A stretch of DNA of 58,585 nt from Promethearchaeota archaeon. Lineage in GTDB: Archaea > Asgardarchaeota > Lokiarchaeia > Sigynarchaeales > SOKP01. Every line of letters starts with the position of its first letter. Position 1 is the first letter of the stretch. A model generated the notes under the pieces. The model had not been told where the DNA came from. It did no database searches and was given only the letters and a program-made list of their open reading frames with translations. The DNA lies in NCBI GenBank assembly GCA_030620005.1, contig JAUXAJ010000002.1, positions 1 to 58,585 of the forward strand, read 5' to 3'. Position numbers and translations under genes: made by a program. Below are positions 45,049-53,028 of the stretch, piece after piece.

Positions 45049-46257
45049 ATGTCGTTTGAACAAGAAGCTAAGAAAAATTTCCCTCAATGGCCCATTCATG
45101 ATAATGAAGAGATTAAGGCCTTAGAAAACGTTATTAAGTCTGGAAAATGGTGGATTGGTTCACCGGAAGTACATCAAGGCGAAAACGTGTGGAAGTTTCA
45201 AGAAGAATTCTCTCAATTCCAAGAATCAAAACATTGCGTAGCGACATTTAACGGAACTGTTTCTTTAGAACTTGCGTTATTATCCTTTGGAGTGGGTTTA
45301 GGCGACGAGGTAATTGTTTCTGATTATACATTTGTAGCTTCAGCATCTTCAGTAATCGCAACAAACGCAGTTTCTATATTTTGCGACATTAATCCCGAAA
45401 CATTTGTAATGGATGTCGATAAAGTTGGAGGATTAATCACGGAAAGAACTAAAGCCATCATGCCGGTTTATTTAGGAGGTAATCCCGTTGAAATGGATCG
45501 GCTCATGGAAATTGCCGAAAAAAATGATTTAATGGTTATTGAAGATTGTGCTCACGCACACGGATCTCGTTATAAAGGAAAAAGGGTTGGAAACTGGGGC
45601 GATGCGGGGTCTTTCAGTTTTCAAGCATCAAAAATATTAACTGGAGGTGAAGGAGGCGCAGTTATTACTAACAATGACGATCTTGCTGACTTATTGTATT
45701 CCATTGGTGATTGTGGGCGTGAAAAAGGGAAGTATTTCTATAACCATTTTAGGTACGGTTCCAATTTTCGAATGAGTGAATATCAGGGGGCAGTTTTGAG
45801 GCCTCAGTTGAGAAAACTTCCAAAACAACATGTGTTGAGAAATGAAAATGGTAAATATTTCATGGGTGAATTAAATGAAATTGACGGAATTAGCGTCATG
45901 AAACTTACTCTTGGAACTGAAGAATGTGGCTATTATGTGTATCCTATTATATTTAAACCTGAAAAATTTAACGGGATGACTAAAGCAGACTTTTATTCGA
46001 AATTAAATTCGTTCGATATTCCCACGGACGATTGCTATCCTCCATTACACAGTTTAAATTGTTTTAAATCCGTGGATTTAAGAAAAGCTATTGATTATTC
46101 TAACGCAAACTGGGGTGGAGATAAATCAGATGATAAAAACTTTCCTGTGGTTTCTGATATATTTTCAAGATGCGTTGAGTTTCCACACGAATTGCTTTTA
46201 GCTTCAAGAGATAAGCTCGATTCGGTCGTAGAATTTATTAAATCTTTACAAAATTAA
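45049..46257 (+). CDS. DegT/DnrJ/EryC1-family aminotransferase
   Basis: The protein, about 402 residues from ATG 45049, has VATFNGTVSLELALLS, IVSDYTFVASASSV, IEDCAHAHGSRYKGK and the PLP Lys in FSFQASKILTGGEGG. It belongs to the sugar aminotransferases. The C-terminal DCYPPLHSLNCFK and FPVVSDIFSRCVEFP are family-typical. A GTG nine bases upstream is an alternative start. It lies near a Gfo/Idh/MocA gene at 46938-47984, the usual partner that oxidises the sugar before transamination, but on the opposite strand. Confidence 0.9.
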   Translation: MSFEQEAKKNFPQWPIHDNEEIKALENVIKSGKWWIGSPEVHQGENVWKFQEEFSQFQESKHCVATFNGTVSLELALLSFGVGLGDEVIVSDYTFVASASSVIATNAVSIFCDINPETFVMDVDKVGGLITERTKAIMPVYLGGNPVEMDRLMEIAEKNDLMVIEDCAHAHGSRYKGKRVGNWGDAGSFSFQASKILTGGEGGAVITNNDDLADLLYSIGDCGREKGKYFYNHFRYGSNFRMSEYQGAVLRPQLRKLPKQHVLRNENGKYFMGELNEIDGISVMKLTLGTEECGYYVYPIIFKPEKFNGMTKADFYSKLNSFDIPTDDCYPPLHSLNCFKSVDLRKAIDYSNANWGGDKSDDKNFPVVSDIFSRCVEFPHELLLASRDKLDSVVEFIKSLQN

Positions 46258-46543
46258 TTCTTTTATTTTTTAATCAAGGATTTAAAATACATTTTAATCA
46301 AACTTTTCGTAAGTATAATTTATTCTTTGAAATTGGCAAACCTATTTATATAGAACGACTCGTTAGTCTAAATATCATATATTTCCTAAACCCAACATAA
46401 GAATCTCTGAGATTATGAAATAAATAGAAATTCACTCTTTTTTACATCCGTCTAACACGAATTTAAAAATTTCTCAATAAATTTAAATCTCTTGAGGTTA
46501 CTTTTAATTTATAAAATTGTAAAAATCAAAATCATTTGAAAAA

Positions 46544-46885
46544 ATGACTGACGAAAAAATTTTATAGAAATGGGATGAAACTGAGGGAGATTTTGTTCCT
46601 ATTAAATCAAATGGGGATATGGGCGAAGGAGTCTTTTTAGAACTCAACGAAGTGGAGAAGCAATGGAGATATTTTTATATTGATGGAGCATCGCTAATCA
46701 CTCGGCGAATTGCACTAAGAAATGCGAATGGAATCGCTAAAACTGGCTATATTCCTCCCAAAAATAACATCCGCTATGGTAAAGAATGTAAGCTCGTAGA
46801 AGAGAAATCACCTTACGAAGACATGCCCGATGTTCTCAAACAATCTCAAAGAAAATGGTATAAAGGAGATTACACAGAATTTTAA
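46544..46885 (+). CDS. Unknown protein, interrupted by one in-frame TAG
   Basis: From ATG 46544 the frame reads MTDEKIL, TAG at 46565-46567, then KWDETEGDFVPIKSNGD and runs to TAA 46885, 113 codons in total. Downstream open sequence (WRYFYIDGASLITRRIALR, KTGYIPPKNNIRYGKECK) looks like a compact beta-rich protein. A start within it (ATG 46619) would drop the first 25 residues. Reading Gln (CAG) at the stop restores the frame. I do not recognise the family. It follows the DegT gene on the same strand after about 290 bases. Confidence 0.5.
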
Positions 46886-46937
46886 ACCATATCTTATTTC
46901 TTTTTTCCTATTTTTTACTTTTCGAATTTAAACTCTT

Positions 46938-47984
46938 TTAAAACGAAACTTCCTCAATCTTACCAGATTCCGCGCTATTATACATCGCTTCAACTATTTG
47001 CAATATTTTTAGCCCAAACTTACCGGTGGTCAAGGGTTCTTTGTTATTTTGAATGCAATCAACAAAATGTTTCATTTCCTGAGGATAACCAAAATTCCAA
47101 GCTTCAGATGGAACGGGAAAAGTCCATCCTGCAGTAGTGCTGGCTTTTTCCACGGCGTAACCGTATCCTTTTTCGCTATATACGCTTATTAAATTGCTAA
47201 AAGTTGGCGCGACCTTAATTTGTCCTTCAGTACCAAATAATTCGAAGCGCATGTCGTAACCGCCAGGAGCCGTCCAAGACTCTTCAATAACAACTTGAGC
47301 GTCGTTTTCAAAATACATTATCCCCACGGCGTTATCTTCAACTTCACACTTGCCAAACTCTCCTCTATCGGGAACGATTGTTTTCGTTTGACAAAATACT
47401 TCCTTGACATCGCATCCAAGATACCACACCAAGCACGCAATATCGTGAATTCCGAGATCTAAGAGCGCTCCACCACCACTAGAACGGCTTTTATAGAACC
47501 ACGCAGAATGAGGGCCCGAATGTTGTTCCTTTCCTCGTCCCATATATATTTTTCCGAGACAGCCCTCGTCAACAATTTCTTTTACTTTGCTGAATGTTGG
47601 GGCGTACATGTTATTTTCGCAGTAAAAAATTTTCCGATTTGATGATTTTTCCGCATCTAGCATCTCTTTTCCTTCAGATACATATCTTGCTAAAGGTTTT
47701 TCTACAAGGGCATGTTTACCAGAATTCAATACATCGATAGCAACATCTTTATGTAAAAAATTTGGAAGGCAAACTGAGACTGCATCGCAATCGAGTTTAA
47801 GTAAATCTTTATAATCTTTAAGCGGCTCTCCAGGTATGACGAAGTTCTCCATTAATTCCTTGGCTTGTTCCTCAAAAATTGAAGACATTCCTACAATTTC
47901 CACGTTAGGAAGCAAGTTGTAAGAATAACAATGGTGTTTGGCTATGAAACCTGAGCCAATTATTCCTACTTTAATTTTTTCCAT
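46938..47984 (-). CDS. Gfo/Idh/MocA-family oxidoreductase
   Basis: This protein of about 348 residues has the NAD(P)-binding GIIGSGFIAKHH and the EKP motif in LVEKPLARYV. GGALLDLGIHDIACLVWYLG holds the substrate-binding Asp/His. It is probably a nucleotide-sugar dehydrogenase or inositol-type enzyme. ATG 47984 is preferred; GTG 47993 is in frame. It converges with the unknown gene at 46544-46885. Linkage with the DegT gene suggests amino-sugar synthesis for surface glycans, which is inference. Confidence 0.9.
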   Translation of the reverse strand: MEKIKVGIIGSGFIAKHHCYSYNLLPNVEIVGMSSIFEEQAKELMENFVIPGEPLKDYKDLLKLDCDAVSVCLPNFLHKDVAIDVLNSGKHALVEKPLARYVSEGKEMLDAEKSSNRKIFYCENNMYAPTFSKVKEIVDEGCLGKIYMGRGKEQHSGPHSAWFYKSRSSGGGALLDLGIHDIACLVWYLGCDVKEVFCQTKTIVPDRGEFGKCEVEDNAVGIMYFENDAQVVIEESWTAPGGYDMRFELFGTEGQIKVAPTFSNLISVYSEKGYGYAVEKASTTAGWTFPVPSEAWNFGYPQEMKHFVDCIQNNKEPLTTGKFGLKILQIVEAMYNSAESGKIEEVSF

Positions 47985-48036
47985 AAATTTCACATTCTTA
48001 AAATTACTTTTATAATTATCATATTTAATTCTATTA

Positions 48037-48300
48037 TTAATTACTTTCCTTTTTCTCCCAAAATTCGTTTGCAGTTAAAATTTTCGCAATTTTTGAGAAC
48101 GGACGAGCAAAAATGCATTTACCACAATCGCTGCTATTCTCGACCCAAAATTCAAAACATTTTTCGACATCTACATGATATTTTCTAACGCCAGGATTAT
48201 TTGATATCGATTTGCCTTTAATGTCTGATTCCTTTTACGTGGAAATTGCTTCATTTTCGCACGCTTCTGCATACATGAAACAATTTTTGCTACAATTTTT
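48037..48300 (-). pseudogene. Relic: reductive-dehalogenase-like 4Fe-4S C-terminal part
   Basis: The reverse frame ending at TAA 48037 reads KYHVDVEKCFEFWVENSSDC, then GKCIFARPF. In RdhA and related double-cluster proteins this position reads VDAEKCFxFWxENGxDCGxCIRVCPF, so the last cluster Cys is replaced by Arg here. Upstream in frame are NCFMYAEACENEAIS and an internal TAA. The first cluster cysteines are mostly lost and no start is present. The open 65-codon frame overlapping it is in another frame and is not a gene. Confidence 0.65.
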
Positions 48301-48457
48301 GCTACTAATAAAATGGAAGAATTCTCTTGTGATTTCTTATAGATTGATTTCTCGGATATTTTCTTCAAGTTAATTATTAATTAACTTTAGAAGCCATATT
48401 TTATTATTTATTTTTAAAATTAAAAATTAACAATAAAATTTTAACACTTATAAAAAA

Positions 48458-48838
48458 ATGTCTGAAAAAAGGTTTATTGTACAGATAGGAATCGGAGTAG
48501 ACCAGCATTCTCACGGAGGAGAATGCACAAAAGCAGCTCAGAAAGCGATAAAGGACGCTATTTCTAATAATTGCTTGCCGGGATTAGTAGAGATTTGTAA
48601 TTTAAACGGTCCAAAAGATTTGCTTGGGATGCTAGTTCATGTAAAGATCGGAGCACCGTATCCAGAAAATATAGATGAAAAAAAGGTATTAAAAGCTATA
48701 CCATTTGGCGAAAAGACAATCGAAGTCGTAAAGGGGGGTTTAATCGCTCGGGGAATCATGATTAAAGAATTAGGCGATACATCAGACGATATTATTGTAT
48801 GTAATGCTGCGGTAACGGTATCAGTAAAATCTAAATAG
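48458..48838 (+). CDS. Lin0512-family protein
   Basis: This 126-residue protein matches the Lin0512 family: FIVQIGIGVDQHSHGGECTK, KAIKDAISNNCLPGL, MLVHVKIGAPYPE, and the final DDIIVCNAAVTV. The family occurs in bacteria and archaea as a small ring-like alpha/beta protein of unknown function; conserved His and Cys residues suggest a binding or catalytic site. Full length and intact. It stands alone between two relics. Confidence 0.85.
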   Translation: MSEKRFIVQIGIGVDQHSHGGECTKAAQKAIKDAISNNCLPGLVEICNLNGPKDLLGMLVHVKIGAPYPENIDEKKVLKAIPFGEKTIEVVKGGLIARGIMIKELGDTSDDIIVCNAAVTVSVKSK

Positions 48839-48888
48839 GAAGATTAAGGTGATTTTAAAAAGAAATTGTTTTCATTTCAACCGTTCTA

Positions 48889-49092
48889 TCAAGATTTTTT
48901 TTCCACGAATTTAACTAAATCTGGTACGCGAACGGATTTAGTGCACAACCTCAAGCTTTTTCCACTTTTTTTGAGATATTTTCCAACTTTTTCTTAATTT
49001 TGATTAAACGCGTCGAGATCGCATATAACCAATGGAAATTTTTTATCTTTCACAAGGGTTTTTAATTCTTCGTAAGAGGTAGAAATTAACAT
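48889..49092 (-). pseudogene. Relic: N-terminal part of a D-threonine-aldolase-like PLP protein
   Basis: From ATG 49092 the reverse frame reads YEELKTLVKDKKFPLVICDL, then DAFNQN, TAA, EKVGKYLKKSGKSLRL and TKSVRVPDLVKFV, and stops at TGA 48889. PLVxxDLDAFxxN followed by GKxLRxxxKSxxxPxL is the start of the alanine racemase/D-threonine aldolase type barrel, with the PLP Lys in the TKS motif. Only about 67 codons remain of a normal 370. Confidence 0.65.
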
Positions 49093-49237
49093 TGATAATG
49101 CTTGATTTAATATATTAATTTAATTTTAAATAATAATACATTTATTAATTAAAACCTTTAAATATACATTATTTAAACATTATTTTTATAGCCTAAAAAA
49201 TCCATTAAAACAGCATTTATATCAAGTGTTATTAATA

Positions 49238-49768
49238 ATGTACGACGGAGTTTATAAAATTATAATTATTGGTGATGCAGGTTGCGGTAAGACTTCACTT
49301 ACCCAAAGATTTTTAACAAGTTTATTCAAACCTGACAGCTCAATGACTATTGGTGTTGATTTTGAAGTAAAAAGTCTTAATATCAAAAATCTGAAGATAA
49401 AACTTCAAATCTGGGATTTTGGAGGCGAAGAACGCTTCCGTTTTTTACTTCCTACATATGTAAAAGGAGCTAACGGCGGGTTGTTCATGTACGATATTAC
49501 GAACTATTCTTCCTTGGCACATATGGATGATTGGCTATCCATTATTAAAGAGGCGGTTGGTAACGATCAAGTGTTCCCCATACTTGCTGTTGGTGGAAAG
49601 GCAGACCTTGTTGACGATCGTGAAATATCTAGTGAAGAAGGCATAAATGCAGCGAAATTAAGAGGCGTAGAGGGATTCATAGAGTGCAGTTCCAAAACAG
49701 GAGAGAATGTAGATCTTACCTTTGAAACATTAACAAGAATGATGCTACAAAATAGCAATTTATTATAG
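49238..49768 (+). CDS. Ras/Rab-like small GTPase, DFGG subgroup
   Basis: This GTPase of about 176 residues from ATG 49238 has P-loop GDAGCGKT at residues 12-19. G3 is DFGGEE with Glu at the catalytic Gln position. G4 is GGKADL, where NKxD is expected, so the guanine-specifying Asn is replaced by Gly. G5 is SSKTGEN. It shares G3 and the SSK G5 with the GTPase at 1056-1574. An in-frame GTG 12 bases upstream is an alternative start. Unusual G3 and G4 residues make it a candidate for altered hydrolysis or nucleotide affinity. No prenylation motif. Confidence 0.9.
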   Translation: MYDGVYKIIIIGDAGCGKTSLTQRFLTSLFKPDSSMTIGVDFEVKSLNIKNLKIKLQIWDFGGEERFRFLLPTYVKGANGGLFMYDITNYSSLAHMDDWLSIIKEAVGNDQVFPILAVGGKADLVDDREISSEEGINAAKLRGVEGFIECSSKTGENVDLTFETLTRMMLQNSNLL

Positions 49769-49933
49769 ATCAAGATAATAAATATTAAGAATCAGGTTTT
49801 TCTAATCCATTTTTTTATTTATTTTATTGAATTTTCATCGTGTTAAAAATTTTAGAGATTTTCGCCGTAAAACATGATGTAAAAAAAAATGGCGAATGCC
49901 TTTAAATTATTATTAAATCACGTCGTGATTTAT

Positions 49934-50953
49934 CTATAGCTCTGATTCCTCTAATTTTAGAAAGGTATAAATAAATGCTATAGCGAACAAAAAGCCAGAC
50001 GAAATCAAGCTCAAGATTCCAAGGGTTTCAAAAAATTCAATCTCAAAATACGAAAAAATTAAACTGGAACCAATGAAAATAACTGCTAAAATATATCCCA
50101 AGAAGTATGAGCGAAATGAACGATCTCTTCGTTTTCCGTTCACGAAATTCACGATAAATACGAGAACTACTATACCAAATCCAATGTAATAGAATAAATC
50201 CACTATTTCAAACCCATACCAAGCTAATAGGAATAAGAAGACGAATAATATTAATTCAAATAACTTAATTCCTAGCAAGGTCTTAGATTCTGTGTTATCT
50301 TCAAATATTTGTTCGTATTCAGCAACTCCCTGATTTGTAATCAAAACTATGAAAGATCCGATTCCTAAAGCAGTACATAGAGTATAGGAAAGTATGTATA
50401 TGAAATTAACCATGGGGGTCCATATTTGTTCAAACAAGAATTGAGCTAAAATCATGTAATCCGGCAAAATGGATATAAAACAAAAGATTGGGATTATTGA
50501 AAACAGAACCATCGTGAACTTGGTTAAATTTGAAACTTTCGGATCGTCCCAGCTTTCTTTACCATGTGTCGTTAAACGCCACGCCATAGAAGAAAAACTA
50601 AGGATTGAAACAATAGGCGTGGCTAAAGGGATAAACCAAATAAGGGCCAAGAATCCTGCAATTATTCCATAAAAAATCTTTAACCTTAATGGAATTACTC
50701 CCGTAAGATTATCCATGTTATCAATGGAAGCAGCTACGCGTTTTGCAAATAGAATTAGAAAGAATAACCAAGATACGGAAAATACAATTGGACAAAGTAT
50801 TTTTATTACTAAAAAGTTCAAAGTAGCGTTGCTTGTATACCATAAACCAAAATCAACTAAGTAAAAGATAAAGAAAGTAATTATTGGAATCAAAATTATT
50901 GAAATTACGACGATTAACCGACTTAAAACAATTCCTTTTACCTCTTTCGGCAC
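49934..50953 (-). CDS. Polytopic membrane protein, 339 residues
   Basis: About nine hydrophobic segments cover the protein, from IVVISIILIPIITFFIFYLV at the start to GFLFAIAFIYTFL at the end. Only short loops are charged; there is no recognisable transporter or enzyme motif. I do not recognise the family. It lies between a GTPase gene and the ABC transporter unit and has an AT-rich gap on both sides. Confidence 0.7.
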   Translation of the reverse strand: MPKEVKGIVLSRLIVVISIILIPIITFFIFYLVDFGLWYTSNATLNFLVIKILCPIVFSVSWLFFLILFAKRVAASIDNMDNLTGVIPLRLKIFYGIIAGFLALIWFIPLATPIVSILSFSSMAWRLTTHGKESWDDPKVSNLTKFTMVLFSIIPIFCFISILPDYMILAQFLFEQIWTPMVNFIYILSYTLCTALGIGSFIVLITNQGVAEYEQIFEDNTESKTLLGIKLFELILFVFLFLLAWYGFEIVDLFYYIGFGIVVLVFIVNFVNGKRRDRSFRSYFLGYILAVIFIGSSLIFSYFEIEFFETLGILSLISSGFLFAIAFIYTFLKLEESEL

Positions 50954-51122
50954 GTTTCCATTAAACTCCTTTATTTGTAAAATTATTGATATTAATAATT
51001 AATAATAAATCTTATACAAATAATTATTTTTAACCTTTAAAAATTTAATAAAAAAACCATAATGAATTTCAAATCGAAAAAAATAAATACAACAAAAATA
51101 AAAAAAGGAATTTAATAAGTAA

Positions 51123-51806
51123 TTAAACAATGTGTCCCTTGTCCATTCTTATTATTCTATCAGCCGCTTTAGCCACTGTGTCTCTGTGAGTAATAAGCAA
51201 AACCGTCGTCTCATAGTCGCTATTAATTTGCTTTAATAGCTCAATTATCTTTTTTTCGGAATCCGGATCTAAATTTCCAGAAATTTCATCACCAAAAATA
51301 ACCCGTGGTTTACCTACAAGAGCTCTAGCTAGAGCAACTCTTTGTTTTTCTCCACCGCTCAATTCGGAGGGAAAATGATCCTTTCTCTCGAGCATGTTCA
51401 CATCTCTTAAAGCAGCAATTGCTCTATCTTCAATTTCTCTCGATCTAAGGACGGTAGGCCATAATAAAGCTTCTATATTTTCGATTGCGGTGAGAGATTT
51501 TATGAGATTAAAGTCTTGAAATACAAAACCAATTTTTTGACGTCTTATCCTGCTTAATCTCGCCTCAGGAGCGCGAGCAATGTTTTCACCGTCGAAAATT
51601 ATTCGCCCCTTATCAGATAAATCTAACCCGCTCATTACATTGAGGAGAGTTGATTTACCACATCCGGTAGGACCTTGTATGCTTACAAACTCCCCCGCCT
51701 TGATGGTAATATTTACATCCACTAAAGCCCTTATAATAGCTCCTGCTCTCCTGTATTCTTTATTAACATCAATACATTCTATAATTGTATCTTTATCTAC
51801 TGGCAT
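51123..51806 (-). CDS. ABC transporter ATPase, LolD/MacB type
   Basis: This 227-residue ATPase has Walker A GPTGCGKST at 45-53, the Q-loop in FVFQDFNL, signature LSGGEKQRVALARAL and Walker B VIFGDEISGNLD, with H-loop LITHRDTV. The sequence type is that of LolD/MacB/FtsE-like ATPases that work with FtsX-fold permeases on lipids, peptides or mechanotransmission. GGAGGTC lies before its start. The FtsX-like permease gene ends 20 bases upstream, so the two form a transporter. Confidence 0.93.
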   Translation of the reverse strand: MPVDKDTIIECIDVNKEYRRAGAIIRALVDVNITIKAGEFVSIQGPTGCGKSTLLNVMSGLDLSDKGRIIFDGENIARAPEARLSRIRRQKIGFVFQDFNLIKSLTAIENIEALLWPTVLRSREIEDRAIAALRDVNMLERKDHFPSELSGGEKQRVALARALVGKPRVIFGDEISGNLDPDSEKKIIELLKQINSDYETTVLLITHRDTVAKAADRIIRMDKGHIV

Positions 51807-51826
51807 ATTTTTTGACCTCCTTTTAA

Positions 51827-52375
51827 TTATTCACCTGGTTTCTTTAATGCTATAATTGGGCGCACCTTGAGAATCTTTCTATTTGCCAAAATGATTGCAA
51901 GCACCTGAACTATTAGGAATAATAAAAATGTCAATACTACTGGTACCAATGTTATTAAGATAGAAGGTAGTGTTAATAATAATTGTTCGTTCTGCAAGTA
52001 TGCCATGACTGCCGCATAATGAAATAGAGCTTCAACAACTATTATAAAGCCGATAAAAGTAGTGAACAATATTATCCCGGTTACAATACTATTGATGTTT
52101 CTGCTCGTATATCCAATACATTTAAAGATAGCCCAAGTCCTCTTATTTCGACTCACAATTATCCAAGCGTATAACAATGAAAGACCAATACTAACAACGA
52201 AAAATATAATTATGAAATAGCTAGAAAATCCACCACCATCATCCGCATATAAAGTGGTCTCAATGAAAAAACTCGTTAAAAAGATCAGTGACGTGTAAAT
52301 AAGTGTGAATATCACGAATGTCTTTTTCTCGCGAAGAGTCATTAACACCGCCTTTCTCCATAACCTAAACGCCAT
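51827..52375 (-). CDS. Minimal FtsX-like permease, 182 residues
   Basis: The protein starts RLWRKAVLMTLREKKTFVIF, the typical cytoplasmic segment and first helix of MacB/FtsX permeases. It then has the three-helix FtsX domain with WAIFKCIGYTSRNINSIV and ends KVRPIIALKK, also typical. The large extracytoplasmic domain that normally lies between helix 1 and the rest is absent: only about ten residues (YADDGGGFSS) are present. So it is about half the usual length but keeps intact ends. It is paired with the ATPase gene downstream. Confidence 0.75.
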   Translation of the reverse strand: MAFRLWRKAVLMTLREKKTFVIFTLIYTSLIFLTSFFIETTLYADDGGGFSSYFIIIFFVVSIGLSLLYAWIIVSRNKRTWAIFKCIGYTSRNINSIVTGIILFTTFIGFIIVVEALFHYAAVMAYLQNEQLLLTLPSILITLVPVVLTFLLFLIVQVLAIILANRKILKVRPIIALKKPGE

Positions 52376-52513
52376 TTGAATTCACTTCAATATTTTTTGT
52401 TTTTTAATTCGATTTATTTTTGATTTTTAATAATTTTTTGTGTTACTAATATAAAATTCTAACAATAAAATCTTTTTGTTTGGGCGTCACTCTGTTTTTT
52501 TTTTATTTTAAAT

Positions 52514-52587
52514 TTTTCGTAAGAATTTTTATAATAATAATTTGATTAGTAATATAAAAGTATTATAAATTTTCGTAAGAATTTTTA
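52514..52587 (+). promoter_or_regulatory. Direct repeat before the profilin-like gene
   Basis: TTTTCGTAAGAATTTTTA occurs at 52514-52531 and again at 52570-52587, the second copy ending two bases before the ATG. TTC-GTAA-GAA inside each copy is a small inverted repeat. Either a regulator-binding site pair or a duplicated leader is possible. Confidence 0.45.
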
Positions 52588-52589
52588 AA

Positions 52590-52991
52590 ATGTCTGATGT
52601 AGAATCTATTATCGACGAGCTCTTGAATCAAGAACAAAATATATTTGGAATTGCTATTATAGGAAAAGACGGAACATTAATTACACAAACTAGTAACTGG
52701 GATGTTAGTGGCGATATCGCAACAATAAACGAATTGATTCAAAATAATCCCGAACTCGGTGAAAAGGGTATTACAAGTTTATCCGTTCAAGGATTAAAAT
52801 ACATGATTGTTGAAAACACAAAAGAAAGAAAAATAGGCACGAATATATCCGGGAAGGGGCACTTGATAGTTGCACCTGTACCCGTTGGTGGTGCCGGCGC
52901 GTTAATTTGTTACATTAGCGCTCAAGCTGGTCCAAGGGATTCATTATTCGCTATTCAAGAATTTGCAAAGAAGCTTGTGGATCTTATATGA
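52590..52991 (+). CDS. Profilin-like protein (roadblock fold is the alternative)
   Basis: This 133-residue protein begins with an acidic helix and strand FGIAIIGKDGTLITQTSNWD. It then has GDIATINELI, SLSVQGLKYMIVENTKERK, the loop ISGKGHLIVAPV, strand GALICYISA and a final helix FAIQEFAKKLVDLI. This order, with the conserved Trp in SNWDVSG and the GKGHL segment, resembles Asgard profilins, which bind actin-like proteins. Roadblock/LC7 domains share parts of this fold and cannot be excluded. It has its own promoter region with a direct repeat. Confidence 0.6.
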   Translation: MSDVESIIDELLNQEQNIFGIAIIGKDGTLITQTSNWDVSGDIATINELIQNNPELGEKGITSLSVQGLKYMIVENTKERKIGTNISGKGHLIVAPVPVGGAGALICYISAQAGPRDSLFAIQEFAKKLVDLI

Positions 52992-53028
52992 AATTTTCTA
53001 TTTTTTTTATTTAATATTTCTATTTTTT

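Noticed and set aside
48171..48368. 65-residue reverse frame
   Set aside because: It overlaps the iron-sulfur relic in a different frame; its sequence is low-complexity Lys/Ile/Ala repetition and no family is seen.
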